A stretch of 64,000 bases of DNA from Episyrphus balteatus (GCF_945859705.1 NC_079137.1:41304319-41368318), one strand, 5' to 3'; positions 23,384 to 36,539 are shown, counted from the stretch's first letter. A program made the numbers and translations. Notes: a model not told the origin generated them from the letters alone.

Positions 23384-26300
23384 TGAAAGTAGGAAAAATG
23401 TATTCTTTTTCAATAAAAAAAATTCTTCCCATTTCCGAACTACAGAAAAAGCAGTGGAATGCCTCTATTATTATTATTTTATATTGTTAATTGGGATGGA
23501 ACTCTATCTAAAACGCTGTATGTGATGTGATCTTTATATCTACATAATATTTTTTTATCATTTTGGTGTCAATTCAATGAATTTAAAACAGAAAATAGAA
23601 TTTGGTGTCAGTTAATGTCAAATTCTAGTTCTTATAAAACATTTTTTCGTTATTATTTCAAAAACAGCAACAAGGAATATATGTTATTCTTCCATTTGGT
23701 CCAAGGTGCTATTCGTGTTCGCTATTTCTGTCACCAATAAATTAGAAGTTGAAAACCATAAATAAACTATTCCACTAAAACTTTCTTTTTTTTCAATTCT
23801 CAAGAACTGTAAACATCATAATAAAAAAACTTAACTATCCCCAAGACAATCTCTCAAAGTAACGATAAAACAATTTTCTGTCCTCTTATCTTCAAAAAAA
23901 AAAAAAAAAAAAAATGTCAAAAATACTCCTCTATAAAAAAAAATTAAATTAAATAAAAAAAAACGTACTACATAACAGTATCTATAACTAAAACTAAAAA
24001 AAATACATATATTTTAGAAGTTTTCCCTTTTGGGCAAAAAAACTTTCTGGTCGTCATCGTCATAAAAGTCACAAAAGAGAAAAACTTGTCACTTTTAAAT
24101 AACTTATCCCATTGGTGTTATGGTCTCCAGGACTAAAAAAAATCAACTAAAAAATAGAAAAACCCCATCCTCTTTTTTCTTATATACATATATATGAACC
24201 ACGTAGCACTTAAAAAATAAAGTAGCATACTCACACACACATATCTTAAAATATAATACACCCACAAGAAAACGTATACTTTACCTACTGGACTCGTATA
24301 TAGTTGTGTAAAAGTTTTGTTTGAAGTAAAACTTTTTAGTTGAATCCTCAATGCGCGCCATCTCGATGTCCTTTCTTCGTTCAAATGACATCTCAGCAAA
24401 CAGTTTATCTAATTTCCTTAAACAGTTTTTGCAAACACACCAAACCAACCCGAACCAAGGTTATGTATGGGCGATATAAGGAGCAGAATAAGTTGGCAGC
24501 ACATTTGCCAGTGAGAAAAATGGTTTCATACATAGCAAAGTTTTTTTATTTTTTTGTGTGAACCAGCAGCTCACAATTTTAGGGCCCTTTTGGCACTGTA
24601 ACAACACTGAGAGATGCTACTGCAACAACTTTTCCACTATATACAATATGTCCTTGCGTGCATTCCAAGGACTATCGCCCTAGATAAGAACTTGCATTCG
24701 CCATCAGAGAGGAACATGCTTCACAAAGTGATGACTTTTAGGTACCAAGTCTCTCAACAGAAAAAAAGAAAAACGACAAAAAAAAAATCCCAAACACCCA
24801 ACAACACCCAGAGTGCCACAAGATAAGACCTCGAACTCGCATCAGGATTTGGATATGGAAGAAAATGTCCTTTTTCGTTTGCTGTTGAGAAAGAACTTAA
24901 AGTCGCTATACAGAGTTCGACAGTTCAAAGTGTAACTTTGATAGCGAAAGAGAGAAAACTCACAACGAAAAAAAATAGAAGAAAAATGTCCCCAAAGAAA
25001 GTTCCCATCGCATCGCCGAAATCTTATTCCCTAGCAATGTCCTTTGACATAGTGAACGTGAAGTGCGGCGCGCAGGAGGTGGTAACGGCAGCAGCAGCGG
25101 CGGCGGCGGCGGGTGCTAACATGAAACTATACGGCTAATGTGAAATCCATTAAAAGTTTAGTCCTGGAGCGAAAATATAACACGCGGGTTAAATTGAAAA
25201 TCTGTCATCACGAAAGTGTGAGCGTGTGTATGGGGTTCAACATTCGTCGTCTTCGTCGTCGTCGTTCGCAAAAAGTCCATTTGCTAATCTTTTGGGATAG
25301 ATATGGATTCAGTGTGTAAATGTATGAGCCCTCTCTCCTGCCCCGTCCTTCAGCCCCTTTTCAAACTCCAATATATAGTTGCCGCAAAGTCCCTCTGTGC
25401 ATGCGGTTGAATTTTAGAAAAGGACTCGTTTATTCTATTTTCTGTGAGTGTTTGTGTTTGCCTTACGGTGCATGGGAGAAAAAGTTTTTTTTGAGGACAA
25501 ACAAACGTCAGAATATAAACTCGTATATGAGATTTAAATTTATTTGATTTGAAATTAATTGAGTTGAGTTTATAAAGACGAGGACGACGATAACGACAAG
25601 GACAACGACAACGTCAAACTATCTATATACGACAACGACTATATATGCCAAAGCCGGAAAGTAAAGATAAAGATGGAAAACCGGATGCTGGGGTTTGTGT
25701 TTCCGGTCGTCATAGTCATCTTCATCTCAAAGGGATATCTGTATCTCTTCTCCAGTTTTAGTTTCGGTGACAACTTGTTTTTCAATATTGGGACGCAATT
25801 TGGTTAAGTAAATTGTTGGATTGAATGTTGTTAGCACAAGCATATCTCTGATGATATGATGGTGGAAAGTTATTTACTTCTTCTCTTCTGTTATATACGT
25901 GATGTGTCTGTATGTATATGGTATAAATTTGTGAATTGGATATTGGGATAGATTTTGGTAAGTGATTGAGTGTTAAAGGGAAAATAAACATAAATGGTAT
26001 ATAGTTTTGTATGGAGATAAAGTTTTTGTTGATTATGTTTGTATGAAACGTATGCGGTTGAAGTACTTTCTTCAAATAAAAGATTCAAACAAATATCTTT
26101 TAGCATTGATTTCAGTGAAGGAGGGGGAGGGAAGGGGTTAAGTCTAATTTATTTATGAATCTTATTGTGCACAGCCTAATCACACATAATGTAATTAGAC
26201 TAAATTTTTTTCAATATTTCTGAACAATTGAGTTGAAGCTCAAATCAATAAAAATTGTTCACCATCCTCCAGCTTCAACCGGGCGCCACACGCGTAATTA

Positions 26301-26860
26301 ATCCGTAGGGAAGAAAAGCTATTTCATCACTTTTTTTTCCTCCCAACAAATGTTACTAAAATTGCATTTAAAGAAAAAAATATACTCCTGTCACAAATCT
26401 ATTTTTGTACAAATGCTGTTCCCTCCCGAAATTTTGGTTTTGAGGTCTTCTGATTTTGGCTTCTTTGGTTTATCTCGCCATAATCAACAGACAAAATCCA
26501 GAAAAATTATTATAAAGGTAGGTATTAGACTCCTTTCCACTGGCGAGAAGGAATTTTTCTATACACTCAAGACTATGACAGAATTTTCAGAATTATTTCC
26601 GGTCTTTTTATAACAATAATGTGAAATGATTACCAACTGGATGTGAATTGTAAGGCCCTAAAATGTAGTTTTCTAATTAAAACTACATAATGTTATAGGT
26701 ATTATTGTAATGAACAGAGTGAAATAATTACAGAATGGTATGTTGGGTATATTGACGATGACGTAGATTACAAATTATTCGAAATTCAACATTTTCTTGT
26801 CTTGTTGCAATTAAAATAACATATATAACATACTCGAAAGGTGGTTTAACTTAATAAAAT
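23384..26860. other. No gene recognised; region with GC-richer, trinucleotide-rich patch
   Basis: Mostly AT-rich with few dispersed repeats. Between about 24.8 and 25.7 kb base composition shifts, with (GCA/GCG)n at 25090-25110, CGTCGT runs near 25245-25266 and GAC/AAC repeats at 25575-25615. An open frame at 24938-25138 ends in a polyalanine tract; no domain is recognised. It might be a non-coding exon or control region of a gene outside the window, which I cannot show. Confidence 0.35.
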
Positions 26861-26862
26861 TA

Positions 26863-27425
26863 CAGTTCCTTGCCAAGCGAAAATAATACAATTTTTCATG
26901 TTGCTGAAGTTTTAAACTTTTTGCCGAAATATCTTAGTTTTTTTTTTTTTTGTCTCATTTACTTACACTTATCATATAGATACGGATTGACTTAAAAAAA
27001 GTTGGAAACATACTGTGAATAGCACTGCTCGTCGAAAGAAAAAACTACCCCAAATCTAAGAACATTACTTAATAAACAGACGATCAGAGCTTCTATATTT
27101 ATGCAAAATGGGACTTTGCCATAAAGTTAAGAATGTCACGTTATTTCTCGATACAAAAATTTAAGTATTGGACCCGTTTGCAAATTTTCCGGTCATGAAT
27201 TCTATAGAAAATTTCTTTTGGAGCTTATTCCCTTTTGCACGTTATTTTATATCAAAATTTTTGAATTCTTTAACTTTTTTTTAAGTCAATCCGTATGTTC
27301 ATGATAAGTGTAAGCAAATGACACATACAAAAATTTAAGATATTTTGACAAAAACTTTAAAAACTCAGCAGAAGCAAAAAATTGTATTTTCTTCGCTTGG
27401 ACGTAATAAAATGGCAAAGGTACTG
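26863..27425. mobile_element. TA-flanked foldback element, CAGT termini (Tc1/mariner-pogo-like)
   Basis: Left end TA-CAGTTCCTTGCC, right end GGCAAAGGTACTG-TA. The arms of about 160 bases are inverted copies (left 26863-27020, right 27257-27425). TA duplication and CAGT termini fit pogo-type Tc1/mariner elements. A partial copy lies at 4173-4468. No transposase. Confidence 0.6.
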
Positions 27426-28496
27426 TACTTTTGGTAGGTAGAGTTTTGTTTATCTCTATTTGGATCATCTTCACAATATTTGTGAATGTCGTTCCTCTTT
27501 CATTAGTGTCCTGAACTTAACGACCTATAGGACATTCTGTACAATAACCCTAACATTATAATCAAACATACCTGAAAAATTTGTTGACCAATTGGCAAAG
27601 CATACAGAATTTTGTGTGTGTACAGCTGTACGCGGACTAAAATAACACTCTTAGAAACAAGATGATGCGCTTTTTTAATCTTATCTGCTTAGAATAAAAA
27701 CATAAAAATTTTGTTAAGAAAGTATTTTTTTTACATTTGCCTTATTCTGCCAACAAAAAAAAAACTGAAGCTTTCAAAATCATAGGTATGCCAAATCGCT
27801 AGCTGAGAATTATAGGGTTGTATGTCAACTCACCTTAGTTTTGAGAAAATCGATCTCAAAGTTTTTTAAGGCTGGTTTTTGGATAAAATAGTCACATAGC
27901 AGTAGAGTATTGATGCAATCTTATAAAGGACCCTAAAAAATCATAAAACCATGAAAAAAACATTAATTTCACCACAAAAAAGGATTCTATGAGCATTTTT
28001 AAAAAATGACATAGAACCTTTTTATGACAAAATTTGTAAAAAAAATTTGAAAAAGGTTCTATGTTCAACATAGAACCTTATAGTTATAAAGAGCTTACAT
28101 ATAATAAATGCATTTTATATGAAAGAAGTGACTTCATCGTGAAATAGGCTTTGATTTAATTTAATTTTATTCAAGTTTTGCACAAAACAGTTAAAATCTA
28201 TTTTAAAAAAACAGAAAAAAATACCACAAATCACGTTTTTGCATTTATAGAAAACAATAATTCCTATACTTTTGTTGAATTAGATACACAGAAAAAAGAC
28301 ATGCTAAGAACATTTAGAATTTGTATTAAATCCATCGGATTTTTGCATGCTTTTTTGCCAGAAAGACAGTCGTCTTAAAACAATCATCTACGGTGCAAAA
28401 TTTATGCCAACAAAAATTTAAAGTTTGTTTAATCTTTTAATTTTAATAAGTACATAAAATTAATGAAAAATCATTTCAATCTTAGCAGGTATTAGC

Positions 28497-30367
28497 CCAG
28501 TAATTTTAGTCATTTTTAAGCCCAATCTGCGGAATAATTCCTACTGGGCTGAATTTTGGTATACAGCTTAATGACGGCTTTGTTATGAAGATGTGAAAAA
28601 TCGACATTGATATCGTGTCCGCGTTAAGAGTTATAGGGGTCAAAAGGTCACAAAAACTGGTTTTTCACGATTTTCAGCAAAACGGTAAGTCTTATCAAAA
28701 AATTTTCAATGCAAGAATTGTAGACCAGATTATTATATATAAAAAGTGTCATGACACTTTTTTTCCTAAGACCCACCGTTTCTTAGGTATAACGATTCAA
28801 AAAGTTGAAGTTTAGTTGTAATCGTCATAATCCTATTCCTGAAAAAAAAACTCCTAACTGAAAAGTTCCTGAAATTTCATTATTTTTTTAGCTTGAATTT
28901 CGTTCCTCAACTGTTAAGAATATGGGGAAACCAAAAAAAAAATGGAAATTTTCGCCATTTTTCCGATTGGGGCCCTTCTCCCGAAACCATTTCCCTGGGA
29001 ATTTTTGTTTAGAATATGTCCGAAAATATACAGGGTGTGCAATAGAGAATGGACAACCATAAAACGGCTTATAGCTACACTTATGATTGTTCTAAAAACA
29101 GATAGAAAAAAGTTCTATCGCAACCAGTTCATAAAATATGGACTTTTTTTCGTTCAGTGTATTTTAAATTTTATCATCTTATGTTTTCGTTCACTACAAC
29201 CACGAATGAATGAATTTTATTTATTTCTTTTTTTTATAATTTTCTACAATAATTGGATGAGTACATAAACACTTTAAAAATTTCATAGCTATTGCACATT
29301 TTCGTAAAAAAATTTTGAAATCTGTTTTTTGATGCAAAATGTAAAAAAAGTATTTTATGAAAAATTTTAAACATCTGTGGTATAAAATAAATCTATAGAT
29401 ACCTAGGTGGCCAACTTTCTTAAAAATATTCTGGTATAAGGAGAATATTTTTAAGGAAGATGGTCACCTAGGTTTCTATAGATTTATTTTATACCGCAGG
29501 TGTTTAAAATTTTTCATAAAATACTTTTTTTACATTTTGCATCAAAAAACAGATTTCAAAAATTTTTTTACGAAAATGTGCAATAGCTATGAAATTTTTA
29601 AAGTGTTTATGTACTCATCCAATTATTGTAGAAAATTATAAAAAAAAGAAATAAATAAAATTCATTCATTCGTGGTTGTAGTGAACGAAAACATAAGATG
29701 ATAAAATTTAAAATACACTGAACGAAAAAAAGTCCATATTTTATGAACTGGTTGCGATAGAACTTTTTTCTATCTGTTTTTAGAACAATCATAAGTGTAG
29801 CTATAAGCCGTTTTATGGTTGTCCATTCTCTATTGCACACCCTGTATATTTTCGGACATATTCTAAACAAAAATTCCCAGGGAAATGGTTTCGGGAGAAG
29901 GGCCCCAATCGGAAAAATGGCGAAAATTTCCATTTTTTTTTGGTTTCCCCATATTCTTAACAGTTGAGGAACGAAATTCAAGCTAAAAAAATAATGAAAT
30001 TTCAGGAACTTTTCAGTTAGGAGTTTTTTTTTCAGGAATAGGATTATGACGATTACAACTAAACTTCAACTTTTTGAATCGTTATACCTAAGAAACGGTG
30101 GGTCTTAGGAAAAAAAGTGTCATGACACTTTTTATATATAATAATCTGGTCTACAATTCTTGCATTGAAAATTTTTTGATAAGACTTACCGTTTTGCTGA
30201 AAATCGTGAAAAACCAGTTTTTGTGACCTTTTGACCCCTATAACTCTTAACGCGGACACGATATCAATGTCGATTTTTCACATCTTCATAACAAAGCCGT
30301 CATTAAGCTGTATACCAAAATTCAGCCCAGTAGGAATTTTTCCGCAGATAAAACCTAAAATTACTGG
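28497..30367. repeat. Near-perfect 1.87-kb palindrome
   Basis: CCAGTAATTTTAG at 28497 is mirrored by CTAAAATTACTGG ending at 30367. The arms mirror each other nearly base for base to a centre near 29432, where AGGAGAATATTTTT faces its complement with a loop of under 15 bases. A 66-residue frame at 28615-28815 is repeated exactly on the other strand at 30059-30259, and so is a 108-residue frame (28942-29268 versus 29607-29930), showing how alike the arms are. These frames have no recognisable domain. Probably a foldback transposon; target duplication not found. Confidence 0.85.
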
Positions 30368-31042
30368 ACTATATCTACTATCTACACTTAAATTTTCTTA
30401 AGAAGAAAATTCTTATTAAAATGAAGTTCACTTTGATTTTAAAAATGTTTAAACAAATTTTACTTAGTTTTATTAGAAATCTTATTAATATAAGAGGATT
30501 GGATTTTAGAGGAGTATCATCTTGATTCTAAGTTGCTTATTTGTCTCCATGTATAACGTAAGTAAATTTGCTTCAAGTTAAAAAAAAAGTTTTATTCGAT
30601 GAAACTATTAAGAGAAATAAACTAATATAATTGTAAAGATGAATAACGAAGAGTTCACTACGGTTAGTAGAGTAAAATCTTGACCTTTGAAAAAAAAAAA
30701 ATACTCAATTTTCCAAATACCACTAAAAATTAGTTAATTTTTTGTCTTTTGGGTACTAAGGTGACTTCTTTTATTTAAAGTTAAGGAATCTAAGTGTTTC
30801 TTAAACTTTTGGTTTATTAATACGAACTATGAAATTCCCAACCTCGATTATGAAAAAAAAGTTTTCAAAAAATCACTTCCAATTCTTGGCACACAAAAAA
30901 CATTATTTTAATTTAATTATGATGTAAGAACATCTAGGTTATGAATTATTGCAAAAGTTAAGGTTGGATAGTACATATTTTGGTTTAAAGAGTACAAAAC
31001 GAGATACAAAAATTCTATTCTGTTAAGCAAAAGCCCGTCCGC

Positions 31043-31135
31043 TAACTTAATAGTCGATAGTTGATAGTCAAAAACGACGAATTATGGAGCAAAATCGTCT
31101 TTTTGACTGTCATTTATTGACTATCAAGTTAGCCG
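31043..31135. repeat. Short inverted repeat
   Basis: GCTAACTTAATAGTC on the left faces GACTATCAAGTTAGC on the right about 90 bases later, with AAAACGAC/CGTCTTTT pairing inside. A small hairpin element. Confidence 0.5.
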
Positions 31136-31377
31136 ACTCCATCCCTGTTGTTCAATACCAGCAAAAACATCAAAAGATCTTTTATTTTTACTTTAGTTAG
31201 AAAACAGATCATTTCCATAAGATTTCATTTTGAAAAATTTGCGTAAAAAAGTTCTATGTAACTTAAATCAATGTATTTTTTTGTTTGAAAAAATCAGTAA
31301 AAAGGTTCTATGTTGCAATTTGAATAACATAGAACCTTATTATATTAATACATGTATGTAAAATCATGAAAGTTGTA

Positions 31378-32335
31378 GGGGAAAGTGGCCTAAAATGGCA
31401 CCCCAAGGTAAAATGGCTCCGTGGCTAGAAATCGTAGAATCGGAAATAATTAGAAAGTTTTATGAACGCGATTCTTTAGTTTATCTTACAAAACCAACAT
31501 ATACGAAATTTCAGCAACTTCAAGCCATTATTTAAAATTTGACAGGTCAAACTGTCTCTATCCACCTCAAAAAGTACACTCGTTATAATTTTGTGAATTT
31601 TTTTTTGCAAAAAAAAAGTATAAAAAACATTGTATTTTGGAAAAAGAAGTTAATGTATGTACGCATGAAGTATTTCTTATTAATTTACTGAAATAAGTTG
31701 GTTTAAAACGATTTTAAATTTTTTGGTGTAAAAATTAAATTGAAAAAACTCAAAATGGGCAAAATGGCCTACCTAGTGCTCGGGTAAAATGGCATACCAA
31801 TTTCACATGCCATTTTAAATTTTTTTCACATTTTCATTTTTTAAAGTAAAAATAGTTGCTATTTATGAACGATGTACAGAGAGGAAGTCCTGGACTGAGG
31901 AAAGCCCTTGATTCCGTCAAAAAACCTGGAAAAAAGCATCCAAAACATTCAAAGTTGCAAAAACTGCAAAACTACGAGACGAGCAACCAACATGAACTGG
32001 GTTTTAAATGACTGGATGAAAGATCTGGGGGGATTAAGCACCACTTGTTCCAAGAAAATGAAAAAGGAACCCTTTGACTCAATTTCGCATTTAAAATAAC
32101 GTATGTTTGGACAGTGTGCCATTTTACCCGGGTAAATTTGATCAGTGAAATTTGTAGACGTCTTGAAAATTAAAAAAATTAAATACTTTTTGGAACTTTT
32201 TTAACTCGCTAATAAAAAAAATTTGAGAGTAATATATTAAACTTTGAAAAGTATATACCATTTAAGTTTGAATGCTACTGTTTTTCGAGATACAGGACAT
32301 TTTCCTTATGGGGGCCATTTTAGGCCACCTTCCCC
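31378..32335. mobile_element. TA-flanked element with a possible transposase remnant
   Basis: Ends GGGGAAAGTGGCCTAAAATG and the inverted CATTTTAGGCCACCTTCCCC, flanked by TA on both sides (31376-31377, 32336-32337). Inner copies of TAAAATGGC recur. At about 31875-31980 the frames give RKSWTEES, then SKTFKVAKT-like residues. These resemble the N-terminal helix-turn-helix of pogo-like transposases but are broken by stops and shifts. TA target and HTH remnant together suggest a dead Tc1/mariner-pogo relative. Confidence 0.5.
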
Positions 32336-32336
32336 T

Positions 32337-32498
32337 ATGTCTTTTTTACCTGTGCCGTCGCCATTAATTTTTTTCTAATTTTTTTTTTAATTTTATCTAA
32401 AAGCCGTTGAAATTACTATGTCTTTTTTACCTGTGCCGTCGCCATTAATTTTTTTCTAATTTTTTTTTTTAATTTTATCTAAAAGCCGTTGAAATTAC
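32337..32498. repeat. 81-bp tandem duplication
   Basis: TATGTCTTTTTTACCTGTGC, then CGTCGCCATTAATTTTTTTC through AAAAGCCGTTGAAATTAC, occurs twice end to end, abutting the right end of the preceding element. Confidence 0.85.
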
Positions 32499-33462
32499 GA
32501 AAATTTTTTGTATTTTGTATGAAATACACCCTTATAATTCTCAGCCAGCGAAATGTGTGCATTAAAAAAAAAATATTTTTTTTTAGAAATGCATTTTTTT
32601 TAAGAAACTGTTGTAATTTTGATTTTTCATTTATTTTACTTATTTTTTTCTTTTCAACAAAATTATTAAGGGATTTTTCAATAGTCAGATAAACCTCAGT
32701 TAGAGCTTATTCTTAGGTATAAAAGTTTTTTTTTATATTGACATTTAATCTTCTGATAGTCCAACTGATGATGGAAAAATCAGGGCTTAGATAAAAAAAC
32801 CGATTCCAAATTCATTTAAAAATAATTTTATTTTCCTTTTAAGGACGAATGTTGTGTTTTTTTATTTGCTCTATATACTCCAGTCAAAGCGTCGGAAAAA
32901 ACGACCTAACCTTGCGCACAGAGGCACTGTCTGTTATTTCATGGATCGATAGGGGTATATTTAAAAGGCTTAAACCCAATTTCTCACCACCTGATCATTC
33001 TTTTTAGCGGAGTTATTCACAAAAATGCATTTTTTGGGATATTTTACTTCTAAGCTAATATCCTTGCTCCAGATTGTCGTAGACCAAAAAATAAACGTAC
33101 ATTCTCTTTCTGATAATATTTTCTATCGTTGTAAATACAAAATGGCAGTCATTTAAAATCAAATTCTTGTTGTTAAAAAACACCTTTTTGTCATTATTTC
33201 GAAAAAAGCTTAATGATTAACATTTTTCTAACCTATTTTGTAGCCCTATTCATGTACTGCATTTTAAAGATAAAATCCAAAGATGGCCGAGCAATTGTTA
33301 AATGAACGCATGCATAACCGGTGCGAAAACACCCAAAAATATCGTTTTTTGGGAATAACTCGGCTTCAGAATGTCCTACGACAAAAAATAAAGTTATTGA
33401 TAAAAGTTGTCCCAAGAAAATGACGCATAATACCAACATTTATTAATGTATCAATATTTTAA

Positions 33463-34163
33463 GGGGGGAAATCCCTCTGGAAATTTTTATTTTTGCATTA
33501 ATTTTTGTTTGCCTTATAAATTCATTTATCAACCGAAGAAACTATTTTCAGTGGTCTAAGCCTTAAATGAAGCCTCAAATGCCCCAAGATAGTCCCGAAA
33601 CCCATGCCCATTCAACCTACCTCAGTACGAAAACCGAAAACTTTAAACGCTTTTTCCTCAAAACGCGCTTATTTCCGCGCCGTGCAACGTAACTCAAAAA
33701 CTAATGAAGCTATCGACTTGAAATAAATTGCAAATTACTCTTTAAATTATTAGCATGAACCTAAAAGTTCAACAACATTTTTACAATAAATATTTTTTTT
33801 CAACAATTTGTTTATAAAAAAACATTGTGTTTTTTCGTTTTTTTTGGTCTCTAATTTTTATTTTACACTTTTTTTTACTAAATTTAGGTTCATGCAATGC
33901 GTATAAATATATTTTATTGGAAAAAAAAATTCGTTTTTGATTATAAATAATTTTCTGGACCTGGACATTGCACGGCGCAAACTCGAGGCGTCAACTTTAA
34001 AGAGCTGTATAGCCGCCATTTTGTTTTTTTTTGTACTTCAAAAAAATTGTATCAATACTTTATAATGTCAATAATATCACATACTTTCCCAAATTTCAAT
34101 AAATGCTTTCAGTTTTCCAAAAAAAATTATTGAAAAAGCTGTCGTCCCGAGGGATTTCCCTCC
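33463..34163. mobile_element. TTAA-flanked element, copy 1
   Basis: TTAA (33459-33462), then GGGGGGAAATCCCTCTGG; right end CCCGAGGGATTTCCCTCC, then TTAA (34164-34167). Inside are GCGCCGTGCAACGTAACTCA near 33678 and a second GCACGGCGC near 33971 in inverted sense. TTAA flanks suggest piggyBac-type integration although the terminus is not the canonical one. A second copy in opposite orientation lies at 42123-42831. Confidence 0.65.
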
Positions 34164-34167
34164 TTAA

Positions 34168-35440
34168 TCATCTAACGTACAAAAGGGTGCTGCAAGCAGT
34201 TTTTTAAAGTTAATTTTGTATAGATTTATCATTCCACACCTTTTTGTATGGATAAATATATAAAATGTATGTTAGAAACTAGTTTTTGTTTCATTTTTAA
34301 GTAGCGTACATCAATTAACCGTCATTCCGGGAACGCTTGTTTTGGGGTAGGTATAGCTAGATTGAAACTTAAATTTGTTGGTGATATTATGATCAAATAT
34401 CGAGGCCACTACAATTTAATCTCAAAAATATTTCGTTTTACTTTGTTACATAAAAAAAAAATAAATTAAGATCAAAACGTCATTTCTGGGAACGTCATTT
34501 CCGGGAACGCTCTTAGAATCTGAATAAATAATGTAGTCTAACACTCATAATTTTGCATTTGTTGGGCGTATTTTTACTCAGTATCTTATCTTTGAATGGC
34601 TGTAATAAACAATTTTATCAAAAAAGTTGCAACAAAAACAAAAGAAAAAATTACTTATGGTCTAAGTGTAAAAGCATTTTTTTGTAGAAATCGGTCTCTG
34701 CCCCAAGAAATAAAGTTATATTTGATTTATTTAAGACCTACTATCGTAGTATAATAATATATCATTCACATTGATACATTGATACTATTTCTAGACCCCT
34801 AAAGTCATTTTGAAGAGATCACCACCATTTCGAGGAACGTTTTTCTAGTACTAATTTTTGGGGTTTTGCGGTTAATGCCCGTTCATGAGCCAGAAAATTA
34901 TGGCTCTAAAGCGAACATTTGAGCATGAAATTTGTATCATAAAACAAAGTTGATTTTTTAAGACTTCGGCCATAGAAACTTCCCACCTCCATGATTTTGA
35001 CACATAAGTCAATTTTATTAAAAAATTTACAGACATCATTTTGATATATTAAACGTAAAAAAAAAAAATATTTTAAAAAAACATTTTTGAAAAAAAAAAA
35101 AATTTTTCGATTTTTTTTTTCTCGACACTAAACAAAATCTTAAATCTTATGGCAACTCTTTTTTTATGTACATCTCTTAAAAATATGCTTAGTCACTTAG
35201 GAAAAGCCAACATTTTTTTTATCTTTAAATGAGAATTTTCAAATTTTTCATGAAGGTAGAATATTAAACTCTAAAATTGACATTGACACTGAACTCTGAA
35301 ACTATCCAACCGAATAATCATTTGTTTACTTTATGATTATAATTACGAGTATATTCCAATGATTGTGATTGCAAAATTATGATTGGCAAACATTTCAATA
35401 ATTTGTCTTTTATCATTGCAATTAATCGCAAAAAATTCAA
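34168..35440. other. No gene recognised upstream of OBP-B
   Basis: AT-rich. Short repeated phrases (CGTCATTTCCGGGAACGCTC and variants at 34320-34510) hint at another decayed repeat. No coding frame. Confidence 0.35.
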
Positions 35441-35442
35441 AA

Positions 35443-35473
35443 TATAAAACCACCCAAAAATTGAAACTTCATT
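35443..35473 (+). promoter_or_regulatory. Core promoter of OBP-B
   Basis: TATAAAA (35443-35449) is followed by a TTCATTC initiator-like motif about 28 bases on (35467-35473), leaving a leader of about 12 bases before ATG 35484. Confidence 0.6.
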
Positions 35474-35483
35474 CAAACACATA

Positions 35484-36096
35484 ATGTCTCTGCAAAGTAT
35501 TTTATCCATTCTCATCCTGATTTGTGCCCAAAACACATTTGTAAGTTCACTTTTATTTTTTGTTATTTAAAATTATTAGGTAATTTTGTTACTGTTTTTA
35601 TTTATAGGCTCGATATGCTTCACTCAATATTGGCCTAAATATTTCGGCCCACTTTTCCGATGAAAACAATCAACTCACCGAACAATTAGTTCGCATTTGC
35701 ATGCAAGAAACCCAACTATCGATGGCAGATTTGTATAAATTCAAGACCAACGATATCCAAGAGACTGATGTTAATGAATCTACACAATGTTTTGCCCATT
35801 GCATTTACGAGCAAATGGGAATTATGAGGAATGGACTTTTCGTTGATAATAATGATCAAAAATTGTCTGCAAATGCGATTGACGGAACCAGTGGTGTAGA
35901 TTTTGCACTCTGTAAGTCAATTCGTGGTCAAAATAAGTGCGAAACTGCGTACAAAATACATCAGTGCGTTCAGAAGCTGAAATATGGTGGCACCCGTGAC
36001 CAGGGACTTGCAATGAACACAGACCCAACCAACAACGAGAGTCGAAATGATGACAACGATGAAGACGATTCCGGTGATAGTCAAAATGGGCAATAA
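35484..36096 (+). CDS. Odorant-binding protein B with acidic C-terminal tail
   Basis: Secreted classic OBP. Exon 1 is 35484-35540 (19 codons, signal peptide); intron 35541-35607 has a GTAAGT donor and TTTATAG acceptor, phase 0; exon 2 is 35608-36096. The product is 181 residues, longer than the usual 120-150. Six cysteines at about residues 50, 80, 84, 121, 130 and 139 give C-29-C-3-C-36-C-8-C-8-C. The segment before the first cysteine is also long. After the sixth cysteine comes a 42-residue tail rich in Asp, Asn, Glu and Ser with no cysteine, probably disordered. AATAAA at 36232-36237 is a likely poly(A) signal. Family certain; the tail sets it apart from its neighbours and its role is unknown. 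Confidence 0.92.
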
Positions 36097-36539
36097 AACG
36101 ATTTGGCGTGAAAATAACACTTCTTCTGCATGGCGAACTGGCTTAATGACGTTGGAAAAGCGCAATTAGCTATTACTATTTTTTTTTTTACTTGATATTG
36201 TGATTTTTTCTTTTGTTGTTCTCGTGAATATAATAAAATAAATTGAGAAGCGTTATTAACAGATACAACATTGGACAAAACAAAACGATTCAAGCGTGTG
36301 GTTTTTTTTCTGTAGATAATTTAATTCTCACATAGAATAGAAATAGCAGTTAATTAGACTAATTAGAATTACGTGGTGACTAACTTCACTGTGCACTGAC
36401 ATTGATACAAGAATTTTGTATATTTTGCTACTATCGCAGCGGAACGGAAAATAATTAAATATGAACATTAAATTTTTTTCAAAGTGATGACCAATATTAT
36501 GATGTTTGAACATTACAAAATGGGATTTTAGGATATAAA

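Noticed and set aside
24938..25138. Small protein with polyalanine tail
   Set aside because: Only a simple-repeat tract in an open frame; no splice or family support.
28942..29981. Two open frames giving the same 108-residue protein on opposite strands
   Set aside because: They are mirror images in the arms of the 1.87-kb palindrome and match no known protein.
35822..36165. Antisense frames over OBP-B
   Set aside because: Shadows of the real OBP coding strand.
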